Origin: Streptomyces qinglanensis
Lineage (GTDB): Bacteria > Actinomycetota > Actinomycetes > Streptomycetales > Streptomycetaceae
Direction: 5' to 3'
Assembly: GCF_900111245.1 (NCBI RefSeq)
Contig: NZ_FOGO01000017.1
Location: 62,001-126,000 of the forward strand
DNA length: 64,000 nt
Shown here: piece by piece, positions 25,964 through 35,544 of the stretch
Position numbering within the stretch: the stretch's first letter is position 1
Layout: each line of letters begins with the position of its first letter
The notes under the pieces: model-generated
What the model saw: only the letters and a program-made list of their open reading frames with translations
The model's database searches: none
Told to the model about the DNA's origin: nothing
Program-made: the position numbers and the translations under genes

Positions 25964-26576
25964 GGCGGATGACCAGGAGGTGGTCGGTGACCTCGGCGGT
26001 CTGCCCGCCGGGGCCGGTGGCCGTCCGGTGCAGCACGTCGGCCCGCTCGACCGGCCAGTGCGCCGGGTCCAGGCCGATACCGGCGGCGATCTCGCGCGGG
26101 GCCGGATAGCGGATGCCGGGGTCCTGGTTCCACGACCACGGAGCGGTGGAGCCGTGGTCGACGACCAGCAGCCGTCCACCGGGGCGCAGCGCGTGCGCCG
26201 CCGCGCGCAGGACGGCGTCCCGGTCCAGGCCGAGTGGGGTGTGCAGATAGTGGGCGCAGATCAGGTCGAACCGGCCGCGCGGGAGGGGTTCGCCCAGGTC
26301 GTGCCGCTCGGGGGTGACCCGGTCGGCGAGACCGTGCGCATGGGCGAGACCGGCGAGTCTGCGGACGGCCACATCCGAGATGTCGAGCGCGGTCACCCGC
26401 CACCCCTGGCGGGCGAGCCACAGCGCGTCACCGCCGTCTCCGCAACCGAGGTCCAGCACGTCGCCGGGCGCCAGGCCGGTGACCGTCTCGGTGAGACGTA
26501 CGTTCGGCCGCGGGTCGGCGGGCGCGGCACGGGCCTTGTAGACGCCGTCCCAGAACTCAACCGCTTCGGTGTTCAT
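25953..26576 (-). CDS. class I SAM-dependent methyltransferase
   Basis: Protein of 207 residues. ATG 26576 has AGAAGGAG 7 bases upstream. The SAM site is VLDLGCGDGGDALWLARQGW (motif I, about residue 41), with the acidic motif II in VTALDISDVAV, motif post-I ERHDLGEPLPRGRFDLICAHYL, and LRPGGRLLVVDHG as motif III. It is closest in style to tellurite-resistance/thiopurine-type small methyltransferases. It is divergent from the XRE-cupin regulator at 26665, which probably controls it through the inverted repeat at 26638. The methyl acceptor is unknown. Confidence 0.86.
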   Translation of the reverse strand: MNTEAVEFWDGVYKARAAPADPRPNVRLTETVTGLAPGDVLDLGCGDGGDALWLARQGWRVTALDISDVAVRRLAGLAHAHGLADRVTPERHDLGEPLPRGRFDLICAHYLHTPLGLDRDAVLRAAAHALRPGGRLLVVDHGSTAPWSWNQDPGIRYPAPREIAAGIGLDPAHWPVERADVLHRTATGPGGQTAEVTDHLLVIRRTP

Positions 26577-26637
26577 CGCATCTCCTTCTGTCGGGACGCA
26601 GGTCAGCCTCGCGCGGCTCATCGCGACCTGGCACGAA

Positions 26638-26658
26638 ATCTTGCCGTTCTGGCAAGAT
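26638..26658. promoter_or_regulatory. perfect inverted repeat ATCTTGCC-N5-GGCAAGAT
   Basis: Eight-base arms with a 5-base spacer lie 6 bases before the XRE-cupin start and 61 bases before the methyltransferase start. The position is that of an autoregulated divergent operator. Confidence 0.65.
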
Positions 26659-26664
26659 GCCCCC

Positions 26665-27267
26665 GTGGATCCCGCGCAGGAGGAGGTACTCGACGCCGTG
26701 GGGCCGCGGCTGCGCGCTCTGCGCCGCCGGCGCGGCCTGACCCTCGCCGAACTCGCGGCAGCGACGGGGGTGTCGGAGAGCACGCTGTCGCGGCTGGAGA
26801 GCGGACGGCGCCGGGCGACCCTGGAGCTGCTGCTTCCGCTGACCCGCGCCTACGACGTGCCGCTGGACGATCTCGTCGGCGCTCCGCGCACGGGCGACCC
26901 CCGCATCCACCTGAAGCCGATCCACCGGTTCGGGACGGTCCTCGTTCCGCTGTCCCGGCGACCGGGCGGCACGCACGCGTTCAAGATGATCATTCCGGCC
27001 CGGCCGGAGCCCCTCGAACCGGCTCCGCAGACCCACGAGGGCTTCGAGTGGCTGTATGTGCTCGACGGCCGGCTCCGGCTGGTCCTGGGCGAACGCGACC
27101 TGGTGCTGCCCCCGGGCGAGGCGGCCGAGTTCGACACGTCCCGGCCCCATTGGCTGGGCAGTGCAGACGGCGGCACGGTCGAACTGCTCATTCTCTTCGA
27201 TCTGCAGGGGCTGCGCGCCCATACCCATGCAGACGCGCCCCGGTCGTCCCGGCGCGAGAGCGAGTGA
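26665..27267 (+). CDS. XRE-family regulator with C-terminal cupin
   Basis: Regulator of 200 residues. The helix-turn-helix at residues 10-65 reads LRALRRRRGLTLAELAAATGVSESTLSRLESGRR. The cupin domain (about 115-190) contains THEGFEWLYVLDGRLRLVLGERDLVLPPGEAAEFD, then PHWLG, with the metal-ligand His/Glu positions of the fold. The start is GTG 26665 directly after an inverted repeat, and the RNA may be leaderless. Regulators of this build usually sense a small ligand in the cupin and repress a divergent gene; here that is the methyltransferase. Confidence 0.87.
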   Translation: MDPAQEEVLDAVGPRLRALRRRRGLTLAELAAATGVSESTLSRLESGRRRATLELLLPLTRAYDVPLDDLVGAPRTGDPRIHLKPIHRFGTVLVPLSRRPGGTHAFKMIIPARPEPLEPAPQTHEGFEWLYVLDGRLRLVLGERDLVLPPGEAAEFDTSRPHWLGSADGGTVELLILFDLQGLRAHTHADAPRSSRRESE

Positions 27268-27489
27268 CGAGGAGCCGGGCGGAGCGGCTGCGGCGCCCGC
27301 ATGCGGAGAGGCGGACGGTCCGACGCCGGTGACCGGGCAGCGTGCGGCGCGACGGCATCGGCACGGCCTGCCACGGAGCTGCCGGCCGGATCCCGGTTGC
27401 CGCTCCGCGCCCAGGGCGCCCGGTCGCCCTCGGCGGGGCCGGGCGGAATCTCCCTACCGCGGAGGCGGCCGGAGGCGGAGACTCACCGC

Positions 27490-28107
27490 ATGACTGACAT
27501 CGAGGCGTTCCGGGATGCGGTGACCGCTTGGGCGGCCGGTGGCGCCGGTGACACCGCGCGCGAGCTGGCCGCGCGGCTGTCCGTGCGGACCGCCGTCCTC
27601 CTCGAAGGAGCCAGCGACCTGGCGGCGGTCGACGCGCTGGCCGCGCGGCGCGGCCGGGATCTGGCGGCCGAGGGTGTCTGCGTCCTGCCGATGGGCGGTG
27701 CGATGAGCGTCGGACGGTTCGCCTCGGTGCTCGGACCGCCCGGCCTGGACCTGCGCCTGACCGGACTGTGCGACGAGGCGGAGCGGCGCTACTACGCGCG
27801 CGGGTGGGAGCGTGCCGGTGCGGCACCGCAGGAGTTCTTCGTCTGCGCAGCGGATCTGGAGGACGAGCTCATCCGCACGCTGGGCACGGCGCGGGTGGCG
27901 GAACTCGTCCGGGCAGAGGGCGACGAGCGTGCCCTGCGGACGTTCCTGCGCCAGCCTGCGCAGCAGGGCCGCACCCCGCAGCAGCAGTTGCGGCGCTTCC
28001 TCGGCACCAAGAAGGGCCGCAAGATCCATTACGGCCGCGTCCTCGTCGAGGCCCTCGCCCCCGACCGGGTGCCGGCTCCGCTCGCGGGTCTGCTGGCCGG
28101 GCTCTGA
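27490..28107 (+). CDS. TOPRIM-domain (OLD-nuclease-like) protein
   Basis: Protein of 205 residues. TVLLEGASDLAAVDAL gives the first conserved acidic residue (Glu) of a TOPRIM fold, followed by VCVLPMGGAMSVGRFASVLG, the strand DLRLTGLCDEAERRYY (Asp position), and FFVCAADLEDELIRTLG, the DxE-like segment of OLD-family nucleases. No ATPase domain is present, so it is a stand-alone TOPRIM unit. The C-terminus has a basic helix, FLGTKKGRKIHYGRVLVEAL. The ATG at 27490 is preceded by ggcggagactcaccgc (GGAG). Nuclease activity and any defence role are inferred; it stands alone between a regulator and a chitinase. Confidence 0.72.
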   Translation: MTDIEAFRDAVTAWAAGGAGDTARELAARLSVRTAVLLEGASDLAAVDALAARRGRDLAAEGVCVLPMGGAMSVGRFASVLGPPGLDLRLTGLCDEAERRYYARGWERAGAAPQEFFVCAADLEDELIRTLGTARVAELVRAEGDERALRTFLRQPAQQGRTPQQQLRRFLGTKKGRKIHYGRVLVEALAPDRVPAPLAGLLAGL

Positions 28108-28328
28108 GCAGCGCGGCGGGCAGTGGGGCCGAGGGAGGCAGCCCGGGAGGCAGCCCCGGGCCCGCACGCGCAGGACGGCGGGGAACCGGGCGCGCTCACA
28201 GCGGATTCCGCGCACCCGGTCAGCCGGCCCCCGGCACCCGAGCGGAGGTCTCCCCCGGGCGGCGCACGCGTCACACGGAGGCGACCGCACCGCACCGGCG
28301 ACCGCCGCGAGTCACGCGATCCCACACC

Positions 28329-28347
28329 TTGACTTGGTACAGACCAA
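28329..28347 (+). promoter_or_regulatory. DasR-like operator overlapping -35 of chitinase promoter
   Basis: TTGGTacagACCAA (28334-28347) is a perfect inverted repeat that closely resembles the DasR element (TGGTCTAGACCA core) found before Streptomyces chitinase genes. It overlaps a TTGACT -35-like hexamer (28329-28334). Binding would repress the gene until GlcNAc-derived signals release DasR. Confidence 0.7.
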
Positions 28348-28391
28348 TGCAGTTCAGTTTTCCTCACCCCCTACATGCGAGGAGAGCACCG

Positions 28392-29123
28392 GTGTCGAAG
28401 CGACGCGTCATGGCACTGCTGACCGCACTGGCGGTCGGATGCGCCCTGTGGTTTGTCATGCCCACAACTTCACAGGCCGCTCCGGCCCGGAAGGGTGCGG
28501 CAGCGGAGTTCGTCGTCAGCGAAGCCCAGTTCAACCAGATGTTCCCGAACCGGAACTCCTTCTACACCTACAGCGGCCTCACCGCCGCCCTGGACGCCTA
28601 TCCGGGTTTCGCCAACACCGGCAGCGACACGGTCAAGCGGCAGGAAGCCGCGGCGTTCCTGGCCAACGTCAGCCACGAGACCGGCGGCCTCGTCCACATC
28701 GTCGAGCAGAACGAGAGCAACTACCCCCACTACTGCGACGCCGGCCAGCCGTACGGCTGCCCCGCCGGGCAGGCCGCCTACTACGGGCGGGGCCCCATCC
28801 AGCTCAGCTGGAACTTCAACTACAAGGCCGCCGGTGACGCCTTGGGGATCGACCTGCTCAACGACCCCTATCAGGTGGAGCGGGACGCGGCGGTCTCCTG
28901 GAAGACCGCTCTGTGGTACTGGAACACCCAGTCCGGCCCCGGGAGCATGACGGCGCACCGCGCCATGGTCGACGGCGCGGGCTTCGGCGAGACGATCCGG
29001 GCGATCAACGGCAGCCTGGAGTGCGACGGCGGAAACCCCGGCCAGGTCCAGAGCCGGATCGACAAGTACCGGCAGTTCACCGCGATCCTGGGGGTGCCCG
29101 CGGGTGACCATCTGAGCTGCTGA
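28392..29123 (+). CDS. secreted GH19 chitinase (no carbohydrate-binding domain)
   Basis: Exported endochitinase of 243 residues. GTG 28392 has GAGGAG 8 bases upstream. The Sec signal is residues 1-31 (KRRVMALLTALAVGCALWFV, then SQAAPA). The single GH19 domain runs from residue 45 to the end. It has VSHETGGLVHIVEQNESNYP (catalytic Glu in HETG and the second Glu in VEQN), YYGRGPIQLSWNFNYKAAG, and NGSLECDGGNPGQVQSRIDKYR, the signature of Streptomyces class IV-type enzymes. It cleaves chitin to oligomers by inversion. A DasR-like operator lies upstream. Confidence 0.93.
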   Translation: MSKRRVMALLTALAVGCALWFVMPTTSQAAPARKGAAAEFVVSEAQFNQMFPNRNSFYTYSGLTAALDAYPGFANTGSDTVKRQEAAAFLANVSHETGGLVHIVEQNESNYPHYCDAGQPYGCPAGQAAYYGRGPIQLSWNFNYKAAGDALGIDLLNDPYQVERDAAVSWKTALWYWNTQSGPGSMTAHRAMVDGAGFGETIRAINGSLECDGGNPGQVQSRIDKYRQFTAILGVPAGDHLSC

Positions 29124-29132
29124 GCCATCGTT

Positions 29133-29790
29133 TCAGTCGGTGAGTCGACGGTAGCCGATGAAGGCCGCCGCAACGCCGACGAAGGCGAGGAAGTGTGCGA
29201 TCTTGCGTCCGCAGCAGCGATGCATGCGTCGGCGGCGCAGACCCCGCCGCGAGCGGATGGGCGAGGTCGCGGACCAGCGACTTGAGGCCGAGGCCGTCGT
29301 GCGTGTTGGCGGCGGGGACGCCCACCGACAGGGGCAGCCCGTTTCTGTCCGTGATCAGTGGATTGTCGATCCCGGCTTGCCACGGTCGGTCGGGGTCGGT
29401 CCGGTCAGCGGGCCCCTTTCGCGGCTCGCACACTGACGGAGCCGCTCGCGCACCGCGACCGGTCCAACTCGCCTCTGGCTCCGAGTTCGTCGAGAACGAC
29501 CCGGTGGAGCCTTGCCCGGACCCGGGCTCGGCTCCACTGGGCGAACCGCCGGCAGACCGTGGCCAGGCCGGACCGAACTCCGGCGGCAGCCGACACCACG
29601 TGCAGTCCGACGAGGCGAGGAAAATGATCGCTGCCAGAGCCTTGGATCACCGGCACGCCGCCGACCGCCGCCTTGAGGACGCCTTGCCTCCGTCGGCGGA
29701 ACGACCCGCCGGAACAGCACCCACAACTCGTCCGGCACCAACCGCCCAACCAGCTCCGTCCTCTCGACCCGGTCGAGGCATCTGCTCCGT
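29133..29790 (-). pseudogene. decayed IS5-family transposase
   Basis: Fragments of one transposase lie in three frames on the minus strand. In order they are RLVPDELWVLFRRVVPPTEA, VCRRFAQWSRARVRARLHRV, DRGKPGSTIHLITDRNGLPL, then after a frameshift PIRSRRGLRRRR joined directly to RKIAHFLAFVGVAAAFIGYR and a stop at 29133. A complete enzyme has about 80 residues between those last two blocks, including the KGYD/Glu active-site part, so an internal deletion removed it. At least two frameshifts are also present. No clear terminal repeats were found. The remnant borders the STAND locus and the chitinase. Confidence 0.85.
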
Positions 29791-29986
29791 CCTGCGACGC
29801 ACCACCACGGCCCATCGTGCCCTCGCCGACCCCGACGACCTCGTCACCACGGTCCGGCACGGCCTACGGCAACTCCAGACCGCCGGTGCCGGATCGCACC
29901 GCAAAGGCCGAGGTCCGTCGCACGCACCGGCCGCTGCACCGGGGGATCCGCCGACCGTCCCTCGAACGCTCCTGGCAAGAGTCGAA

Positions 29987-32900
29987 TCACCGCCGGGGCA
30001 TCCGCCGGACGCCGGAGGGCGCCAGCTCCACCACCCCGCTGTCGAGCACCGTCTTCTTCCCGGATCCGGCCCGAAGAGTCAGCCTGTTCTTCTCCTTTCC
30101 CCCCTCCGTGACGACCTGCCAACCCACCCCCAGAGCCTGGGAGTTGAACCGCACAGACGCCCTGGTCCAGGATGTGCCGTCGGGAGCAAGCACATGGTGC
30201 TGCCCGCCGGCACCGCCCCGCACAGGCTCGCAGTGCATCGCCAAGGGCTTCAGAGGCCAGGAGAGGGTATGCGCCGTTCCGTCGACGTCGAACCAGCCCT
30301 CTGCGACAACGGCGGCCGGCTGCGGTGTCGCCGAAACAGATCGGCGACCCGTCTTCGTGTCCACCACGACAAACGTCGAAGCCGCTTCCTCACACCCGGC
30401 CTCCCTCTGCGGATGTTCCGCCAGCAGCAGCCGAGAGCCCCCGGAACTGACGGATGTGAGCTCGTACTTCTCCCCGTCGAACGTGGCGACACGCCGAGCG
30501 GCGCCGGACGACAGCCGGTACAGGGCGGCCTTCGCACCGGTGCCGCCGGCGTCGACACGGAGGTACGTCTCCAGACCCGACCTGGTCCGAATGGAGAAGG
30601 GTTCGGGCAAGGAGGTCTCCGGGATCGTGATCCCGTCGATGTCCAGCCGCTCCATCGCCTTGCCGTCCGCGGGATACCTGTAGATGCCGGCGTCGGAGGG
30701 CGTCTTGCCGACAAGCCCGGGGTCCGCATACGTGATCAGGTCCTCCCCGAGGAACGCCAGGCCGCAGCTGCCGAAGCAGGCCCAGGACCGTTCCGTGCCG
30801 GACTCCAGGTCCAGCAGGTGCGCCACACCCTCCAGACCCAGTTGGTCGCCCCGGACCTCGGCCCAGGCGACCCGTGAACGGTCGGGCGACCAGCAGATGT
30901 TGGCGGGGGTGTTCCAGCCCGTGGCGGTACCGATCACCCGAGGCTCCTTCTGCGGATCCGTGAGCACTTTGACCTGCGTACCGGTGGCCCACGCCAAGGG
31001 ACGGAAGACCGAGGCAGGCGGCGACCCGGTGGCCCGCGCGCAGTCCTGGCGAGACCCCGCGTCCTCGGGGCTCGTCGTGCTGATGCACACCGTCTTCTTC
31101 ACGTCCGCCGTGACCGTGCACTCACCGGACTCGGGCCCCTCTGAGCACCCCCAGTAGAGGATGCTCACCCCCTCCGAAAGGGGGGCGCTCGGATCTACCC
31201 TCACCGGTCCCTTCTTCCCCTTCTTCGCCGAGACGACGGTAGTGCAGTCCGTCGTGCCACCCCCGACGGAACAGCCCTCACGCGCCTCGCCCGGCATACC
31301 GATCTCGGCCACGGCGGTCGTCACCGTCACGGAGACCGGAACCGTGTCCGAAGACGTGGTGGTCTGCACAAGCACCGTGCCCCCTGCCACCACCGTGGCC
31401 AGCCCGCCGCCGATGACCACCTTCGCGGTCACCGACAGACCTCCGACGCCCCCGCTGGAAGCGCCACCGCCCCCTGCGACCGACCCCATGGTGGCCGGGT
31501 CCCCGGGCGGCACCGCCCCCGCGGCCTGGCCGGCCCCCTCCCCCACGGCGTCCGCGACCGCATCGACGGCACCTCCCGGATCAGCGTCGCCCCCCGAAGG
31601 AGCGCCAGACCCCGAGGCCGATGACCCATCAGGCATCGCGCCACCGTCCGGCACGTCGCACGACGTCTCGGATTCCCACGCAGCGGAGGCGTCCACGCCC
31701 CGGCCGAGTTCCCCCCAGAGGCTCCCCGCCGTCGCGAAGGCCGCCGCTGCGGCCACGCGCCGTCCGTCGATCAACCGTCGAACGCCTTCCTCGTGGCTGA
31801 GGTAGGCTTGAGTGCCCTTGTCCCCGGCGCGCTGCGCGGCTCGATTCCCCACGTGCAGGATCCGCCCCCACGTCCCCAGCCGCAGCGAACAAGCGACCAC
31901 CGGTGAGGCAGCACGTGCCAGCCGGGCGCCCGCAGCCGGTACCCCGGCCCGGTCCGCCGCCGCGATGACACCGCTGATCAGCGCCCCGCTCGCGGCCGTC
32001 TCCGCCGCCGTCCGACCAGGCGCCGTAACCCAGTGCGCCAGACGCTCCGCGAGGTGCCCGACCGACCCGGCATCCGGGACCAGCCCCTTGGGCAGCATCC
32101 CGCCGATGTCCGAAGCGAGGCGGTACCCGTGCGCTGACACGATCGCCAAGCCCTGCGCGACCAGACGTTCGTACACGGCGTTGGGCGAGGCCCCCTCGCC
32201 CAGCAGCTCACCCAGCAGGTACTCGCCGACCCCAGAGGATCCAGCCAACGCCAGCAGAACGACCGCCTCACGGTCTGCTCCCGTCAGTCCCGCCAGCAGA
32301 TCCGGGAGCACCTCGGCCAACTCGGCCGGGCGGCGCAGGCCGAACGGCGCGACCGCCCGCAGCAGCGACAGAGGCGCGCCGCCCGTGGCCCGCCACAGAG
32401 CTTCCGCGACCACTTCCTCGTCCTCGCGGAGTGACCTTCCCAGCCGTCCCGACAACAGCTTCGCGCTCTCGCGGTGGCCGAGGCCACCCAGGGCCAACGT
32501 CCGGGCCTCGTCGTGCAGGAGGCGGCGCCCCGTGGAGTACAGCACGGTCGCCTCGGGCAACGCGTCCAGGGCACTCCGCCAGACGTCGGCCTCGCACTCG
32601 ATGTCGTCGACGATCACCGTGGCGCGCACGTCCTTCATCAGACGGCGCAACTCCAGGGTGCTCGGGCGGTATCCGGGTGCCTCCCAGCAGGACTCGAAGA
32701 TCTCGTGCAGCACGTCCCAGACGTCCCGGCCCGCCCGTCTACGAACACCAACCCGGCGGCGCCATCGGCACCACGTGCACCGTCCGCGACACGGTGCGCG
32801 GCCAGGCGCAGCAGGGTACTCTTGCCCATGCCCGGAGGACCATGGACTTGCGCCGCACCGTCCTCGGCCAACCACTCCTCGAGCTGGCGCAGTTCAGTCT

Positions 32901-33093
32901 CCCGCCCCACGGCGCGACGCACCCGACGCGGCAGCAGTTCCGGTGCGGAACGCCGGCGGGGAACAGGACGTTCCCCCTCGCGGATGACGGTGACGTGGGA
33001 ACGCTCGGCGGAAACGACGACGTTGTGGTCGCCCACGACGATCTGCCCATATACGTCTCCGGTGACGGTGACAGCTGTCCCGCGGGCGCTCAC
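29987..33093 (-). pseudogene. STAND NTPase with TM segment and beta-propeller, frameshifted near 32735
   Basis: Two overlapping frames make one long protein of about 1035 residues. From GTG 33093 (GTGA overlap with the upstream gene) come GDVYGQIVVGDHNVVVS, then VGRETELRQLEEW and the P-loop GPPGMGKST. At about 32735 the frame must change: FVDGRA continues as RDVWDVLHEIFESCW in the other frame, explained by one lost base in a ggcccgcccg run. Walker B ATVIVDDIE, a STAND winged-helix region, a TM segment (VTAKVVIGGGLATVVAGGTVLV) and a C-terminal propeller-like half (ICWSPDRSRVAWAEV) follow. It could be a mutation, a phase-variable tract or a read error. Probable role: stress or phage sensing, inferred. 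Confidence 0.78.
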
Positions 33094-33800
33094 CGCTCCG
33101 CCTCTCCGCAGCCGAGACGCCGGGCGAGTGCAGCGGCCGACGTCTCGCTGTCCCCGCACACGTGCGCCCGGACAGCCGGTCGTGCCAGCAGCTCGCCCAG
33201 TGCGTCGGCCAGTTCGGGCAGATGATCGCGGAACCAGTCGTACGCGGCGGCTATCACGTCCGGTTCCGGACACGGACCCGCGACGGTGTCTTCGAGCTCC
33301 TGCAGCAGGTCCACCGCCGGCCGCACGACCTCACCCGGCAGGTCAGTGAGCCGTGCCCGCAGCCCCGCGAACTCAGCACGCAGCACCGAACGTTGCGCCC
33401 GGCTCAGGCCGTGCTCCCGCGCCGAGGGCGGCTGCACGCCTTGAACGACCGTGTTGCCGTCGCCTGCGACGATCTGGCCGCCGACGTCACGGGTGCGCAC
33501 GTCGATGCCGCCGTTCCCAGACCTGTTCGGTCCACTCGATCCCGGCCCCTCCGGCGCTGCCTCGCCCTCGGCCCTCCGGGGTTCAGGTGCACTGCCCCGG
33601 ACCGCCGGGGCCCCGCCCGTACCGCGCACGGTGACCGCCACCCCCGCCAGGGTGGCTGCCGCTGCGGCCACCGTCGCCCAGAGCGTCGCAGCCTCGGTCT
33701 CCGCCAGCATCGCTGTGGCCACGAGCCCCGCGACCGCCAGCGCACAGAAACCGAAAGCCGCACGCACGAACAGCCGCTTCCTCCGCGACAACCCCGCCAC
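33090..33800 (-). CDS. membrane partner of STAND NTPase
   Basis: Protein of 236 residues. The start is GTG 33800, because GGGGGAGG lies 5 bases upstream; the longer frame to 33995 has no ribosome site. Two adjacent membrane helices (about 10-30 and 37-57: AAFGFCALAVAGLVATAML, then ATVAAAAATLAGVAVTV) precede an Ala/Pro/Gly linker. A short element follows, DVGGQIVAGDGNTVVQG (about 118-134), then an alpha-helical domain with AYDWFRDHLPELADALGELL. The GQIV.GD.N.VV element recurs near the N-terminus of the NTPase encoded next, which points to a shared beta motif that may link the two proteins. No known enzyme motif was recognised. Confidence 0.7.
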   Translation of the reverse strand: MAGLSRRKRLFVRAAFGFCALAVAGLVATAMLAETEAATLWATVAAAAATLAGVAVTVRGTGGAPAVRGSAPEPRRAEGEAAPEGPGSSGPNRSGNGGIDVRTRDVGGQIVAGDGNTVVQGVQPPSAREHGLSRAQRSVLRAEFAGLRARLTDLPGEVVRPAVDLLQELEDTVAGPCPEPDVIAAAYDWFRDHLPELADALGELLARPAVRAHVCGDSETSAAALARRLGCGEAER

Positions 33801-34309
33801 AGCGCCTCCCCCGCGCTCCGGGTACCGGCGGTTGTGCCGCATCTTCCGGCGCCGAGGCCGTTCCAGGGCGCCCGCAAGCCGGTCACTGCCGACGACCGCC
33901 CAGCACCTGACCAGATGGTGTGATCTATATATACGCCACTTTCGGAGTTTCGGTGCGTCTTCTGGCATGATCTGCCGAATCATCGAATTCGGCACCGGAC
34001 GCGGGAACTCGAACTCCAGGAAGCCGACACCCCGTCCGGCGATATGGCCGCAGCTCTCGCACCACGTTGCCGAATCGGAGAATCGGACTGTGGCACCTGG
34101 ACACCTTCACCCCGAAGCTGCTGAGCCGTGTCGAGCCGCTCGCGAAAGCCCTCGCAGTCCCGTCGGGCACTTCGCTCGACGATGCTGAAAACCTGGTGAC
34201 GCATGTTCCGTCGTGGCAACGAAGCACGTCGCAAGGGGGCTCTTCCCCTCGTCGGCGCGGTGGGCGCACACGCGCCCGCGAGACGTCGAGCGACAACGCA
34301 AACGTGCGT
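33801..34309. promoter_or_regulatory. 509-bp gap with AT-rich promoter region and inverted repeat
   Basis: The leftward STAND unit needs a promoter here. gtgtgatctatatatacgcc (about 33919-33938) is the most AT-rich patch nearby. TGCCGAATcatcgaATTCGGCA (33973-33994) is a perfect inverted repeat with 8-base arms, and TGCCGAATC recurs near 34068. Together these look like regulator sites. No convincing gene was seen in the rest. Confidence 0.5.
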
Positions 34310-35260
34310 TCAGGGCAGCGGCTCTCCGCGCGCGCTGATCCACAGCGCGTACCACTCCTCGTGCGTGAGGCGCGGAGCCGCCCCCGCCGCGTCCTTGCAG
34401 GCACGGATCCGTTCGGGGCTGGTGGTTCCCACGACGGGGGCTATGCGGGCCGGGTGGCGCTGCAGCCACCACAGCAGAACCGTCTCCGGGGTGGTGCCCT
34501 TGGCCGCTGCCAGTTCCTTCAGCAGCGCCGCGGTGCGGTGCTGCTCCGGGGTCTCCTGCCGACCGGTGTAGCGGCCCTGGGCGAGGGCGCCCCACGCCTG
34601 GAGGCGGATGCCGTTGCTGCGGCAGTACTCCAGGGTCCCCAAGGGAAAGCCGTTGTCCGCGGCCGCCGCGGTGTTGACGAGGACGCCTGCCTCGAGCCAG
34701 TCCCGCCGCTCCAGACTCATCTCCAACTGGTCGACCGCCAGCGGCAGCTCCAGGTGCGCCTGCAGCCCGGCGATCTGGCCGGCGCTCATGTTGGACACGC
34801 CGAAGCGGCGCACCAGTCCCTCCCGGTGCAGCGAGGTCAGCGCCTCGGCGACGTCGGCCGGGTCTGCGAGGGGGTCGGGGCGGTGCAGCAGGAGGACGTC
34901 GAGGACGTCGGTGCGCAGCCGGGTGAGGCTCTCCTCCACCCGGCGGCGGATACTCGCTCCGCGCAGGTCGTAGTGGCCGGGGCGGTCGCCGTCGGGCAGG
35001 CGTATGCCGCACTTCGTCTGCAGCACTATGCGCTCGCGCAACCCCGCCGCGCGGCCGAGGACTTCACCGAAGACGGCCTCGGCCTTGCCGCTGCGGTAGA
35101 TGTCGGCATGGTCGAAGACGGTGATTCCGGCGTCGAGGGCGGCCTCGACAGCCGCTTCGGCGGCGCCGATCTCCGCCGGGCCGCCGGTCTCCGCCTCCGC
35201 GGTCCCGCCGAGTCCCATGCAGCCGTACAGCAGGGCGCCGTCGTCTTCACCTGTCGTCAC
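34310..35260 (-). CDS. aldo/keto reductase
   Basis: NADPH-dependent oxidoreductase of 316 residues with a TIM-barrel fold. The catalytic set is visible: Asp and Tyr in VFDHADIYRSGKAEAVFGE, Lys in IVLQTKCGIRLP, His in VLLLHRPDPL. Cofactor-end sequences are GLVRRFGVSNMSAGQI and PVVGTTSPERIRACKDA. It belongs to the YdhF/AKR11-like bacterial branch. The GTG at 35260 was taken as the start because the conserved GALLYGCMGLGG follows shortly, but no ribosome site is seen, so the true start may differ. The carbonyl substrate is unknown. Confidence 0.88.
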   Translation of the reverse strand: MTTGEDDGALLYGCMGLGGTAEAETGGPAEIGAAEAAVEAALDAGITVFDHADIYRSGKAEAVFGEVLGRAAGLRERIVLQTKCGIRLPDGDRPGHYDLRGASIRRRVEESLTRLRTDVLDVLLLHRPDPLADPADVAEALTSLHREGLVRRFGVSNMSAGQIAGLQAHLELPLAVDQLEMSLERRDWLEAGVLVNTAAAADNGFPLGTLEYCRSNGIRLQAWGALAQGRYTGRQETPEQHRTAALLKELAAAKGTTPETVLLWWLQRHPARIAPVVGTTSPERIRACKDAAGAAPRLTHEEWYALWISARGEPLP

Positions 35261-35544
35261 CCACGCAACGTACCAGCCGAACCCCTGGCCGAACCGGGCT
35301 CGTGCCGACGCGGGGGGGGTTCGGGCACCCGGCAGCAGCACCCCCGGCCGGTCGCTCCGCAGCGCGCCGGGCTCTCTGTCCACGGCGGGACGATGCCCGC
35401 GTGCACGGGCCCGCTGGACTTCCCCGTCGAGGATGCGGCCCCGTCGAGGATGCGGGGCCGCCCGCGGACGGCTCGCCCCGGACCGGTCGGACGAGGCAGC
35501 CGCACCCGTCGCCCCCGGGCGACACCACGGGCAGCGGCAGCGGT

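Noticed and set aside
32725..32745. Programmed -1 frameshifting in the STAND gene
   Set aside because: No canonical slippery heptamer and no clear downstream pseudoknot; a one-base deletion or read error explains it more simply.
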